Shown here in pieces: positions 21,001-28,919 of a DNA stretch of 64,000 nucleotides. The first letter of the stretch is position 1. Every line of letters starts with the position of its first letter. This stretch comes from Dromaius novaehollandiae. Taxonomy: Eukaryota > Chordata > Aves > Casuariiformes > Dromaiidae. Under the pieces are notes generated by a model. The model worked only from the letters and a program-made list of their open reading frames with translations. It ran no database searches and was not told the DNA's origin. The stretch spans positions 9,509,448-9,573,447 of the forward strand of contig NC_088108.1 in NCBI RefSeq assembly GCF_036370855.1, in the 5' to 3' direction. The position numbers and the translations under genes were made by a program.

Positions 21001-23878
21001 TTTCTTTTTCAAACTTACCCTTTTTCCATTTAGCTGAAGACTGCAGCCCAGAGGTGGACAACTTCATTGTACCTATAGCAGTAGGAGCAGCTTTGGGAGG
21101 ATTAGTTGTCCTAGTGCTAATGGCTTACTTTTTTGGTCACAAGAAACACCGTAATGCTGGATATGAGCAGTTTTAAAATGGGAAAGTTTTACTTTATTAA
21201 GAAAAACGAACTCGAAACACAGATCAGCAACTTGCATGCTAAGTCAGGCAAACTCTTTTTCTTAAAACTAGCGCCTGGTTAAGAAATGATGCAGACTTTA
21301 ATGTTGTGGTTTATATTTGAACCTAACAATTTACATTGAACATGTTCCGGTTCATAATCCGTTGATAAATTTTCAATTCTTCCAAAATACTACACTTTGA
21401 ATTTTAGAATCTTGAGAATGCATAGTGGCATTATGTGAATAAACATAGTTTTGTTCCAGTCTGTGGGAATAGCACTTAACCAATATTGAATATGTTTGTG
21501 GGTGTTGAATATAAATGTATATAATCAATCATACACTGCAGTTTGTTTTGATTATTGACTGTGCCTTATATACAGTTTGCTAAATATTAAAGCTATGCTC
21601 TAAGATATCCAGACTGCTGGTCTTTTTAGCTTAAAGATACTGTGCTAGTAGTCTTTGAGAGAAATTTTTTTCAGTTAATGAATGCATTTAACTTTTTTAA
21701 TTTACCAGAATGTTCTCTCTTGTAGAGCAGATACCAATAAAAGCATCATATTTTGGTTACTGGTTGCATCTTATGATTGGAGTTAAAAGGGAAGATGACT
21801 TTTGTATTGGGGCTAAAAGTCTTGGAGCCAAATTTTCTGGTTATTTGGAACTGATAATCATTCAATCAAATATGTCTAAAAAGTTTGGCCCATACTGCTG
21901 CTGGCCTGAACAGGAATTCTGTTTGTCATGACATGCATTTATGGAGTTCCCCATCTGAAGACATGCCTCTGAAGTTTCTAACCACTGCTCAGTAGTGATA
22001 CATAGATAGAGGTGTGCCAACAACAGAGGGGCAAACTTGAGAGAGGGAAAGGATGGAATGTGCATGGTACTAAACTTTACCCTTTTTAATCTGGAAAGTC
22101 CTTGTGACAGTGCCATACTGTAATACATACTGCAGCAATCTTCTCCCTTTAAAGAAGACAAAAAGGGAATTTTTGTTGCTGCTTGCCTTTCATCCTTAGC
22201 AAAATAATTCATGTTAAATGTAAATGACTCATCCACCATGTATTAATGAATTGGTATATGTTGATCTTTAGTGATCAAAGCTGACTAAAAAGTAAAATCC
22301 AGTTCAAGCAAAGCTGCATCTTTCAAGAAGCATGAATACTGGTCAGATTCTAGTAAGAATATTTTGAAATAGCTCACTGTGTAAGGTACGTGCTTCCTTT
22401 CCTCTTCCTCTCAAGTGTTGCTCAGTTTGACAGTAGGTGTCTTCAGACTGCCTGAGTTCTGTATTTTCAGGTGTTGAACTTCTGTGTATTCTTGTTTTCC
22501 TTCCTCTTAGCTGACTGGGGGCCTTATATAGCCTTTAATGAAAAGGTTAGTGGTAAGTGTTTACCAGACTGTATCTGAGCTAAATCAGACAGTAAATTCT
22601 CCGTAACTACAGCCAGTTCAGTTAGAGGCTCAAATGGTGTAAGTATGCACGTAAAGCAATAGCTGATAATTTTAACATAGCATTGAATGTGTGCGTGATA
22701 GTTATCGTGTTCTGATAAGAAATCAAGCAAAAAAAAATTCTAAGCTGTGGTTTTTTTGAAAGCACATAAAAGTCAAGCACCCTTACTAGAGCTGAAGCAC
22801 GTCTTAAGAAACACTTTGTCTTGGCATCACCTGAATGGAGCTCCTCTCCCTTTACAGATAGGGGAAGAATGTTAGGCTTTGCTCCATGTATGCTTAAGGT
22901 GTATCATTGATTTTTGAAATTGGCTGCCAGTGTTGTTTGTCCTGGAAAGGCTTATGTTAATTCTTGCATGAGTATTTGTATCAGAAAGACGTTAATGGCA
23001 TATTTTCCAAACTGTATATTGAAAACCACTGTAGCATTATAGCTGTCTCTTCTCTTTTTTATATGCTCTGTTGATTTCAATAAGATGTGCATAATTCTCA
23101 ACTGAAACTGATAACCCTTTTCTTGTATTTGGATTAAATAAAGTAAGTTACCCACCCAAAAGAGTCTTACAGTGTTTTCAGTTCAGTGCTTTCAGCATAT
23201 ATATCTTGGCTGTCTTCTGTAGTTTTCAATAAGTTTGTACTTTCAGTTATGTGATTTGCTATCTGTCATTTCACTTCTAAAACCTAAGGAAACATTGGTG
23301 ATTTGAGGGTTTGGGAAATCACTTGGGTAAAGCGGTAGTATACCACTCTGTCTTTTATGTTGCTTTTTAACCAGTTTACCATTTCTGTGAGATGTGCTCA
23401 GCTAATGTGCTCTGACTGCTGTTTTGGCTTGACATGTCTAATATATCTGTGGGTGGACTGCACATTAGAGGAAGGTGAAGGTTCATGTACAAATGAAGAA
23501 GTGTTTTACTAGAACAGATTACATGTGTAGTGCATATGTTTGAAGAAGTCAATCTCTGTATCAGTTCTTTGCTCTATACTGATTTCACTTCAGGTGTACT
23601 CTCATTGTATGCAATACAGTGATGTTTTAAAAACTGTAAACATCTGCTTGTTCCTTGCTTTACTTAATTTCTAATGCTTATTTTCCTTTACTAATTTATT
23701 CTCCCTTGCTTTTTTTGTTTTTCTTCTTTCTGCAGCTGAAGAATGCTTTGCTGATTCTGACCTCAACTTTCTTATTCCCATCGCAGTGGGCATGGCACTT
23801 GGCTTCCTTATCATTCTTGTCTTTATATCTTACATCATTGGAAGAAGAAAAAGTCGTACTGGCTATCAGTCTGTATAG
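6219..23878 (+). CDS. LAMP2: LAMP2, lysosome-associated membrane glycoprotein 2 (whole gene, three isoforms)
   Basis: Type I lysosomal membrane glycoprotein needed for lysosome biogenesis and autophagosome maturation; isoform A is also the receptor of chaperone-mediated autophagy. Coding exons: 6219-6300, 11800-11918, 12433-12646, 13305-13466, 14179-14396, 14983-15102, 15360-15438 and 16264-16431, then one of 17747-17886 (9b), 21034-21176 (9a) or 23736-23878 (9c). Products have 434 (A), 433 (B) and 434 (C) residues, near the usual vertebrate length. Domains in order: signal peptide (about 1-30), first lumenal domain with C47-C85 and C160-C196, Pro/Thr hinge (about 199-232), second lumenal domain with C250-C282 and C354-C391, one membrane helix (about 398-420), and a short tail ending in the GYxx-hydrophobic sorting signal. 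About 18 N-glycosylation sequons are readable. All junctions are GT-AG and all phases close. The gene is compact compared with mammals. Confidence 0.97.
6325..6371 (+). promoter_or_regulatory. LAMP2: G-quadruplex-type G-run array
   Basis: Nine runs of three or more G within 47 bases, separated by one to five bases, starting 25 bases into LAMP2 intron 1. This satisfies the usual G4 pattern several times over on the non-template strand. Formation in the cell is inferred. Confidence 0.7.
6484..6493 (+). promoter_or_regulatory. LAMP2: CLEAR-type TFEB element in intron 1
   Basis: GTCACGTGGC matches the palindromic CLEAR consensus GTCACGTGAC at nine of ten positions. It lies about 265 bases after the LAMP2 ATG within the CpG island, the range where these elements cluster in lysosomal genes. 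Confidence 0.65.
7361..7380 (+). repeat. (CA)10 microsatellite
   Basis: Ten uninterrupted CA units in LAMP2 intron 1. Confidence 0.95.
11800..11918 (+). CDS. LAMP2: LAMP2 exon 2
   Basis: The acceptor is ATCTTACAG and the donor GTAAGT; it enters in phase 1 and leaves in phase 0. It encodes residues 28-67: the end of the signal peptide, the mature start near SYAVEVDV, and C47 of the first disulfide. A second acceptor-like TTTTTTCCAG ends at 11810, but using it would break the frame. Confidence 0.95.
11919..12432 (+). other. LAMP2: LAMP2 intron 2
   Basis: An ordinary AT-rich intron with a pure T run of about 28 bases at 12018-12045. Nothing else was seen. Confidence 0.85.
12433..12646 (+). CDS. 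LAMP2: LAMP2 exon 3
   Basis: The acceptor is CTTTTCTTCTAG and the donor GTAATA; it enters in phase 0 and leaves in phase 1. It encodes residues 68-138 with C85 (SICGND), the conserved [11 protein letters not shown] segment and sequons NAT, NVT, NFT, NET and NDT. Confidence 0.96.
12647..13304 (+). other. LAMP2: LAMP2 intron 3
   Basis: AT-rich intron. Exon 3 would read on into it for about 30 codons before a stop. No other feature was recognised. Confidence 0.8.
13305..13466 (+). CDS. LAMP2: LAMP2 exon 4
   Basis: The acceptor is TTATTTGTAG and the donor GTGAGT, with phase 1 at both ends. It encodes residues 139-192 with C160 (VFVCHN) and the conserved QAFVQNGT segment that closes the first lumenal domain. 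Confidence 0.96.
13467..14178 (+). other. LAMP2: LAMP2 intron 4
   Basis: Contains an A-rich (AAAT)n run near 13620-13646 followed by eight G. No other feature was recognised. Confidence 0.8.
14179..14396 (+). CDS. LAMP2: LAMP2 exon 5 (hinge)
   Basis: The acceptor is TTCTGTTCAG and the donor GTACTT; it enters in phase 1 and leaves in phase 0. It encodes residues 193-265: C196, then the Pro/Thr/Ser hinge (about 199-232, probably O-glycosylated), then the start of the second domain with C250 and [10 protein letters not shown]. Confidence 0.95.
14397..14982 (+). other. LAMP2: LAMP2 intron 5
   Basis: AT-rich intron with no recognisable feature. Confidence 0.8.
14983..15102 (+). CDS. LAMP2: LAMP2 exon 6
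   Basis: The acceptor is CTGTATTTCAG and the donor GTAAGT, with phase 0 at both ends (40 codons). It encodes residues 266-305 with ININPKTT, C282 (GTCGN) and LRLNDGNS. Confidence 0.96.
15360..15438 (+). CDS. LAMP2: LAMP2 exon 7
   Basis: The acceptor is TTCTTAAACAG and the donor GTAAGA; it enters in phase 0 and leaves in phase 1. It encodes residues 306-331, including the conserved [11 protein letters not shown] segment and sequons NAS, NVT and NGS. Confidence 0.95.
15439..16263 (+). other. LAMP2: LAMP2 intron 7
   Basis: Ordinary intron with a short 13-base tandem repeat at 15534-15568. No gene or mobile element was recognised. Confidence 0.8.
15534..15568 (+). repeat. 13-bp tandem repeat, about 2.7 copies
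   Basis: Two perfect copies of TGCCTACTTTGAC (15534-15546, 15547-15559) and a partial, slightly changed third copy, in LAMP2 intron 7. Confidence 0.9.
16264..16431 (+). CDS. LAMP2: LAMP2 exon 8 (last shared exon)
   Basis: The acceptor is TTTGTTTAG and the donor GTAAGA, with phase 1 at both ends. It encodes residues 332-387 with [16 protein letters not shown] (C354) and LRIQPF. Its phase 1 end fits all three alternative last exons. Confidence 0.96.
16432..17746 (+). other. LAMP2: LAMP2 intron between exon 8 and exon 9b
   Basis: Contains T-rich runs near 16521-16552 and 17658-17680. No other feature was recognised. Confidence 0.8.
17747..17886 (+). CDS. LAMP2: LAMP2 alternative last exon 9b (isoform B tail)
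   Basis: The acceptor is CTCATCTACAG; the exon enters in phase 1 and ends at TGA. It encodes AQECSLDDD with C391, a membrane helix, and a tail [12 protein letters not shown]. The tail matches the LAMP-2B isoform, which is prominent in muscle in mammals, and ends in the lysosomal sorting signal GYQTL. It is the first of the three last exons in genomic order. Confidence 0.97.
17887..20080 (+). other. LAMP2: LAMP2 exon 9b 3' untranslated region
   Basis: About 2.2 kb of non-coding DNA after the 9b stop, ending near a canonical AATAAA at 20061-20066 followed by T/G-rich sequence. A second AATAAA is at 20161-20166. The extent is inferred from the signals. Confidence 0.7.
20061..20066 (+). terminator. 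LAMP2: Polyadenylation signal for the 9b transcript
   Basis: AATAAA about 2.2 kb after the 9b stop, with T-rich sequence just downstream. Confidence 0.65.
20167..21033 (+). other. LAMP2: Intron sequence between exons 9b and 9a
   Basis: Non-coding; no repeat or other feature recognised beyond a G-rich patch near 20880-20895. Confidence 0.75.
21034..21176 (+). CDS. LAMP2: LAMP2 alternative last exon 9a (isoform A tail)
   Basis: The acceptor is TTTCCATTTAG; the exon enters in phase 1 and ends at TAA. It encodes [11 protein letters not shown], a membrane helix and a tail with the basic cluster HKKHR before GYEQF. This is the LAMP-2A tail: in mammals the basic tail residues bind substrates of chaperone-mediated autophagy, and GYEQF sorts the protein to lysosomes. 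The basic cluster is kept here, though with different residues from the human KHHH. Confidence 0.97.
21177..21610 (+). other. LAMP2: LAMP2 exon 9a proximal 3' untranslated region
   Basis: Non-coding sequence with AATAAA at 21438-21443 and ATTAAA at 21586-21591. Further AATAAA hexamers at 21736-21741 and 23137-23142 could give longer transcripts. Confidence 0.65.
21438..21443 (+). terminator. LAMP2: Polyadenylation signal for the 9a transcript
   Basis: AATAAA about 260 bases after the 9a stop, followed by T/G-rich sequence. Confidence 0.6.
21611..23735 (+). other. LAMP2: Sequence between exons 9a and 9c
   Basis: Either distal 9a untranslated region or intron. No coding potential or repeat was recognised. 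A distal AATAAA lies at 23137-23142. Confidence 0.65.
23736..23878 (+). CDS. LAMP2: LAMP2 alternative last exon 9c (isoform C tail)
   Basis: The acceptor is TTCTTTCTGCAG; the exon enters in phase 1 and ends at TAG. It encodes [12 protein letters not shown], a membrane helix and a tail [12 protein letters not shown]. This is the LAMP-2C tail; in mammals its Arg-rich tail has been linked to lysosomal uptake of RNA and DNA. GYQSV is the sorting signal. Confidence 0.96.
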
Positions 23879-25082
23879 TCTCTTAATTCCGCCTCTACTG
23901 CCACCCTCCCTGGTCTTCTTTTCCCAGACTCCCTGCTCTCCCCCATTAAAAAGAAGAAAAATAAAAACAAATGAGTTAATAGTTTATTAAAAAAAAGAAA
24001 AATAAAAAACACATCACAACAGAATAACATGGCATGAGTCTGAAGATGAATTGCAGAATTATTTGAAGCTACTGTATGATTTTGGAGAAAGTGTTTTGGG
24101 GACGATAGATTTGAGTAGAGCTGATGTGTGTCCACTTGAGAAATGTGATTATTTTGACTAAAGAACACATCTAAGAGACTTTATTTGCATTGTTAATCTT
24201 TTTATATGAAAATATTTCTAGCTGCATACAGCTAAACTCAGATAATGCTGAAGCTAAAACCATAATTAAAGGTATGAATGCTATGTAGAAGAGGATTGCA
24301 CATGCTGTAGGAGAATGAATACCAAACTCTTACAGACTTCTAATTGGAAGTTGTTTTGTGGCTATTGTCTCTTTCATCACTTAGCAGCTTGTTCCTGTGA
24401 GTCAGTCTGAATTTCCTATTCCTTCTAAATGTAAAGGTAGTACCTGACCTCACTAATGCATTAACATGACATGGGAAGAACATCTGATTCTTCTAGTAAT
24501 GAATGGGTCTTAACATCAGTATGGGGAAGTGGACTGGTAACATATGTGAAATTGCTTTGCACTAGCATGATGTCTTTAATGTCTATTCCATAAGATAAGT
24601 CTTAGAGAACTTTCACTACTCAAAAGCCAACGGCCTGCTAAAAGAAATGTATTGTGTTATTTTGTTTGACTGCTTTTTTCTTTTTGTTCTGAGTCCAATT
24701 GTGAAGTGAGGGAAGGGTGGAATTTCATTGGCTTCAGTGAGTCTCAGCCTTGATTCTGTGCATATGAGAGAAATTACACCAGTGTTTCAGCACTGGTCTG
24801 TGGATACTGTGACGCTCGGGAGTGTTTGGAGGAGTCTCAAAGATTGACTAAAAGCACAGACTGTTTAAAGAGATTCCTGCAGTTCCATTGGAAAGCTTTC
24901 ATGGATTTACAAAGGGTCATTGGAAAGCTGTGATCTAGGAATGCATGCCAAGAGGTAAAAGTAGTCTGTTTTGCTAGGATTAATCTGCCTTTAACATCCT
25001 AATTGTGACTCTCTCAAACAACAGTGTTGAGTGTAAGAGCACAAAGTTTCTAGTATGAAAAATGCTGACCACAAACATGCTG

Positions 25083-25087
<5 letters not shown>

Positions 25088-25113
<26 letters not shown>
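25088..25113 (+). repeat. Poly(A) run
   Basis: About 26 uninterrupted A residues downstream of LAMP2 exon 9c. No retroposed body was recognised in front of it. Confidence 0.9.
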
Positions 25114-26045
25114 GACATGACTTAAAAAGAATAAGAGTATCTGACTTCTTGAAAGTTGCTTTCTTTATTATTGATATATACCTTTTGCAATCCTACATTC
25201 CATATCTACACTGAAGCAAGATAGAGACTAGTTGTTTGCAGCTGAATTCTGCCTCATCCCTAGATAGGGTCATGTTGGTAAGACGAAAAGAGCCTCTTGT
25301 TCTTTCCAGCTCTTTGATCCAGCTTGGCAAAAGCCTTTCACAACAAGTGAACCCTGTTTTCCATCCGTGCGATGGTGAGAGAGCTGCCAATTCCACAAAC
25401 AGCTGGTGGTAGCAGGCAGTGGGAGGAGTATTTCCTTTACAGCAGGTGTTTAATAGAGCTGCTTAATATTTAATCTCCCTGTGCATTGAGCCTGCATCTA
25501 CGCCATAGGGAGAACACCTTCAGTAATTCATGTGCATAAAGGAGATGGTCAACAATGATGTTTAAATAATTCATATTACCATTAAATTTGGGGAAGGGAG
25601 ATTTTTTTCTAAAGAGTTAGCTTTGACATTAGAGAAATACCTGTGCATTCAATTGTTCTTTCCTCACTGTGACCAAATCTAAGGTTTGCTGGGATGTGAC
25701 ATAATTGATTTTTTTACTGCAAATGGGCTCTTGAACCAAGCCCTCTTATTTAGGGGGTGTAATTTAATGCTGCTGGGCTGGATTGTGTGTTTCAGTTTTG
25801 GTTGTCTTGGCCTTTTGTGTTCTACCTTTGCTCTCACAATATTTGATCTCCCTGCAAGAGAGCTGAATGGCAGATTATTTTGAGACTGGCAATTTCTGAA
25901 TCACAACTGTCTGTCAAAGCGTGTTGCTTCTGTGCTGCCACCAGATGGATTCCATCCGTGGTTTCATGCTCAGGTTCCAGATCAAAGTGTCTTGCATCAC
26001 GTTTGCTAGGTTATTTTAGTAAAGTGTGGCAATTTCTTAGATGCG

Positions 26046-26051
26046 TATATA

Positions 26052-26086
<35 letters not shown>
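26046..26086 (+). repeat. (TA)n microsatellite
   Basis: Alternating T and A with one short T interruption, ending about 140 bases before the distal AATAAA of LAMP2. Confidence 0.92.
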
Positions 26087-26224
26087 AGTACTATTTTGGG
26101 CTTCAATATAAGTCAAAAATTGAACCAGCACTTTAGGGTTGTAACATGAAGAATGGTATATACAGTTCTCTGAATTTGCAAATGACTGTACAAATTTGCT
26201 GAAAGCAGAATATGTGTATGAAAC

Positions 26225-26230
26225 AATAAA
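26225..26230 (+). terminator. LAMP2: Candidate distal polyadenylation signal of LAMP2
   Basis: A canonical AATAAA followed by a TG/T-rich stretch (TGTTTATGAAGTTTTG). It is the last good plus-strand signal before the converging ATP1B4 gene. Confidence 0.5.
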
Positions 26231-26240
26231 GTTAACTGAT

Positions 26241-28757
26241 GTTTATGAAGTTTTGTTTAGTGTAAGTAGACATGCGTGCAGTTTCTCAAAGCTTTCCCAG
26301 TGGGGCTGTCGGCATGCCTCATCTGGGTGTTGGTGTGGAAACTGAAACTTTTGCTTCTAAATGGCTCACGCACTTACTTCCCAATTAGTTGATCTTTCTT
26401 TGCCTGTTGGATCAAAGCTCAGGTCCACTATCTGCTAACACACAGTACCAGCTGCTTCACGAATCCTTCTAATAGGCAGCTGTGGAATAGATGCAAATAA
26501 AGGTTTGCCCTGTTGTCAGCTGGATAGCTGTGAATTGCATGGCCTGGAGCATGGACATTTTTGTTTCCTTTCAGAATCCTACAGAAATAAAAGTGTAGAT
26601 CCTTGTTTTGAAAGAGCTAAAGCAATTGGCAGACTGGGAAACATCTGTGGTTTTAACCCCTTTCTGATGTCAAAGGGAAAGCTGCTGCTACTGCTGGGTC
26701 TTTGTGGCAAAAGCCAGTTTCTGTTGGTTGGAATATGCCCTTTCCCATAAGCTGTGTCAACAGAATAATAATGTTGCCCTATCTCTGCCAGGAAAAATAG
26801 CTCATAAATATCCTCTGTTTCAGATTTTTAATATTTCTTAGAAAGCAGCTTTTGCCAGGCAATTGTTTCCTATCCCTGCTATATAGTGAGGCTTACTGTA
26901 CTGAGCTTCTGCTCTTTTCAGCCCTAGAAAGTTAATCAAATGCTCAAAATTCAAGGATCCATTTACATCCATCTTTGAAATCCAGCCCCTGAATGGCCAG
27001 CAAAGGAGACAAAAATTACTAATTATATCTGTTACACTAGTATTTTAAGAATGAAAGCATACAGTTTTACTGTAGTCAGCTTTATTTTCAATACAAAAAT
27101 GACTTCTTAAAGGCTTTAATATAGATAAGGAAATGATGGCAGATTAGGTATCTGAGCTGGGCTGTGGGACAAACACCAGAAAGCTCTTGTTTAGTCAGTA
27201 AGCAATTTTAGTAAATGTGCTTTCCAATGAATACAGTATCCTAAAGTGTCCTGCTGTGTTCTCATAACTAATAACACATGGAGTATATTTTATCTGTGGC
27301 TCAAATATGAAGATGTATGATCAAAAACAATCTCATTTTCTAAAGAATCAAATCTACTTTAAAGTGTCCATAGCTCAAGTGTCTAGAAAGGGAGAATTTT
27401 ACTGTAATAGGTGCTGAAATCACCACAGTGCTTTGCTCTTCTAGGGAACTTTCAGACAAAGATAGCAAAGGATTTTATAGATACTGACAACAACTTAAGC
27501 CTTGTAGCCCCCTCTCCAAGGTAACACAACCCCACTGAGGAGATGGAGGAATGGGGTGGATGAGGAAGTCCCAGTTAGAGCACGAGGGCTCCTGGCTCTC
27601 CCTCCTGTGCTTCAGCCACGTGCTTGACCTGCTCTGGACAAGAATTCCTCTGTTGCCTGAACTGCTATGGACCTGGCCCTTTTCCACCGCTTCTGCTCGC
27701 CAGCCCCTCGCTTACACCCCGGGCGGTGGGAGCATCCGTTGGGCACGAGGCTGAGGGAGGGGCTGGTGGGACGTACAGGAGGGAGAGGTCGCTCCAGTCG
27801 ATGTGCTTCACAGACCTTCTGGGCTGAAAAACTAATGGCCTATGCTAAGCTCTGCACTGACCCCTTAACGATAATACGATTGAGCGTTTTCCTGCGTTTT
27901 CTGGAGCGATGGGGAAGACCAGGTCTAAAGCGCTTGGCGGGACCTGACGCGTTGCCCTGGCACTTCTGTGCCGGAGCAGGGGCAGGAGGAGCCTCCGGCC
28001 TGGGAACGGTGCCAGGGAGAGCGCGGCTCCCTGCAGGCCGCCCGTGCCTCCCGGCCGCGGGAGGATGCCTGGGGAGGAGAGGCTTGCTGAAGCCAGGAGG
28101 AGAGAGGAACGCATTAATCCTCCCAGTCCAGAAGGGGACAGCTGGAAAGATGCTAAAGCAAATGTTTTTCAGCGTGGTCTTTTCTCCGACACCTTACACG
28201 CACTGAACAAGCTGAGTACAATGCCAAACGTGCCCCTGGTGCTAAAGATCCTAGGAGGTTTTTTTGAGATTTGCCATTTTAAATTTTTAACTGTTGCAGG
28301 TACAATCCAGAATTTTTGCTGTTTGTTTTTTTTTTTAACAAAATTAGTATTAATAAACTACCATCTTCCTGGCTTTTGCTTAAGAAACGTACAGGAGACT
28401 ATGGTAAAGTTTAAAATATAAAGCCAGGAAAAATGCATTCCGCAGGGGTCCCTTTCAAAATGACTTTATGAAAATAGTGTTCAGATACCAGGGGGATTTT
28501 AATTAAAACTGAAATGGTATAGCAGGTTCTCTGCCTAGGGTATAACTTTTAATTTTTGCTAGTAACAATTTATATCGGTCTTTAAAAATGTGGTTCCTCA
28601 CTCAATTACATCTTATTTGTTTCCTAAATATGAACAAAAATAAGTTAACAAAAATTTCTGTGTCTGGTTTTCCTAACACAAGAAATGCTGGCTTTCAGGC
28701 TTTAAAAAGGAAAAAGCCTCTGCCCAACATAGCCTAAGCGCCCGGTGTTTGCAGTGG
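26241..28757. other. Interval between converging LAMP2 and ATP1B4
   Basis: AT-rich except for a GC- and CpG-rich patch at about 27620-28140. The minus-strand ATP1B4 3' untranslated region must lie in the right part. Candidate minus-strand signals are ATTAAA at 28548-28553 and 28498-28503, and AATAAA at 27081-27086. Open frames in the GC-rich patch look compositional. Confidence 0.65.
27081..27086 (-). terminator. ATP1B4: Candidate distal polyadenylation signal of ATP1B4
   Basis: AATAAA on the minus strand about 1.7 kb after the ATP1B4 stop. Nearer ATTAAA variants exist at 28548-28553 and 28498-28503, so the true end is uncertain. Confidence 0.3.
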
Positions 28758-28919
28758 CTACTTCCCAATGCTGAGCGTGAATAGGATTCGGCCCAGGAAG
28801 CGGTCGTTGTTGACGTCGTTGATGATACCTTCCCCTTTCAGACTGCACTGAATAGGGACCAGGTTATTCCTCTTCACGTCTGTGAAGTGCATAGCCACCA
28901 GCGGGGATGTATAGTTGAC
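28758..28919 (-). CDS. ATP1B4: ATP1B4 exon 8 (C-terminus)
   Basis: The acceptor on the minus strand is CTTCTTTTCAG; the exon is in phase 0 and ends at TAG. It encodes residues 273-325: [19 protein letters not shown] with sequon N274, C297 (IQCSLKG), then [21 protein letters not shown]. Confidence 0.96.
   Translation of the reverse strand, partial: VNYTSPLVAMHFTDVKRNNLVPIQCSLKGEGIINDVNNDRFLGRILFTLSIGK

Larger units (their letters stand above)
23879..26240 (+). other. LAMP2: LAMP2 exon 9c 3' untranslated region (maximal)
   Basis: AATAAA hexamers at 23960-23965 and 24001-24006 would give a short tail; AATAAA at 26225-26230 would give one of about 2.3 kb. The stretch includes a pure A run of about 26 bases at 25088-25113 and a TA microsatellite. 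Which end is used cannot be told from sequence. Confidence 0.5.

Noticed and set aside
27667-28421. Plus-strand frames of 179 and 125 codons between LAMP2 and ATP1B4
   Set aside because: I saw no family match, signal or convincing splice structure. The CpG patch itself is kept as a finding.
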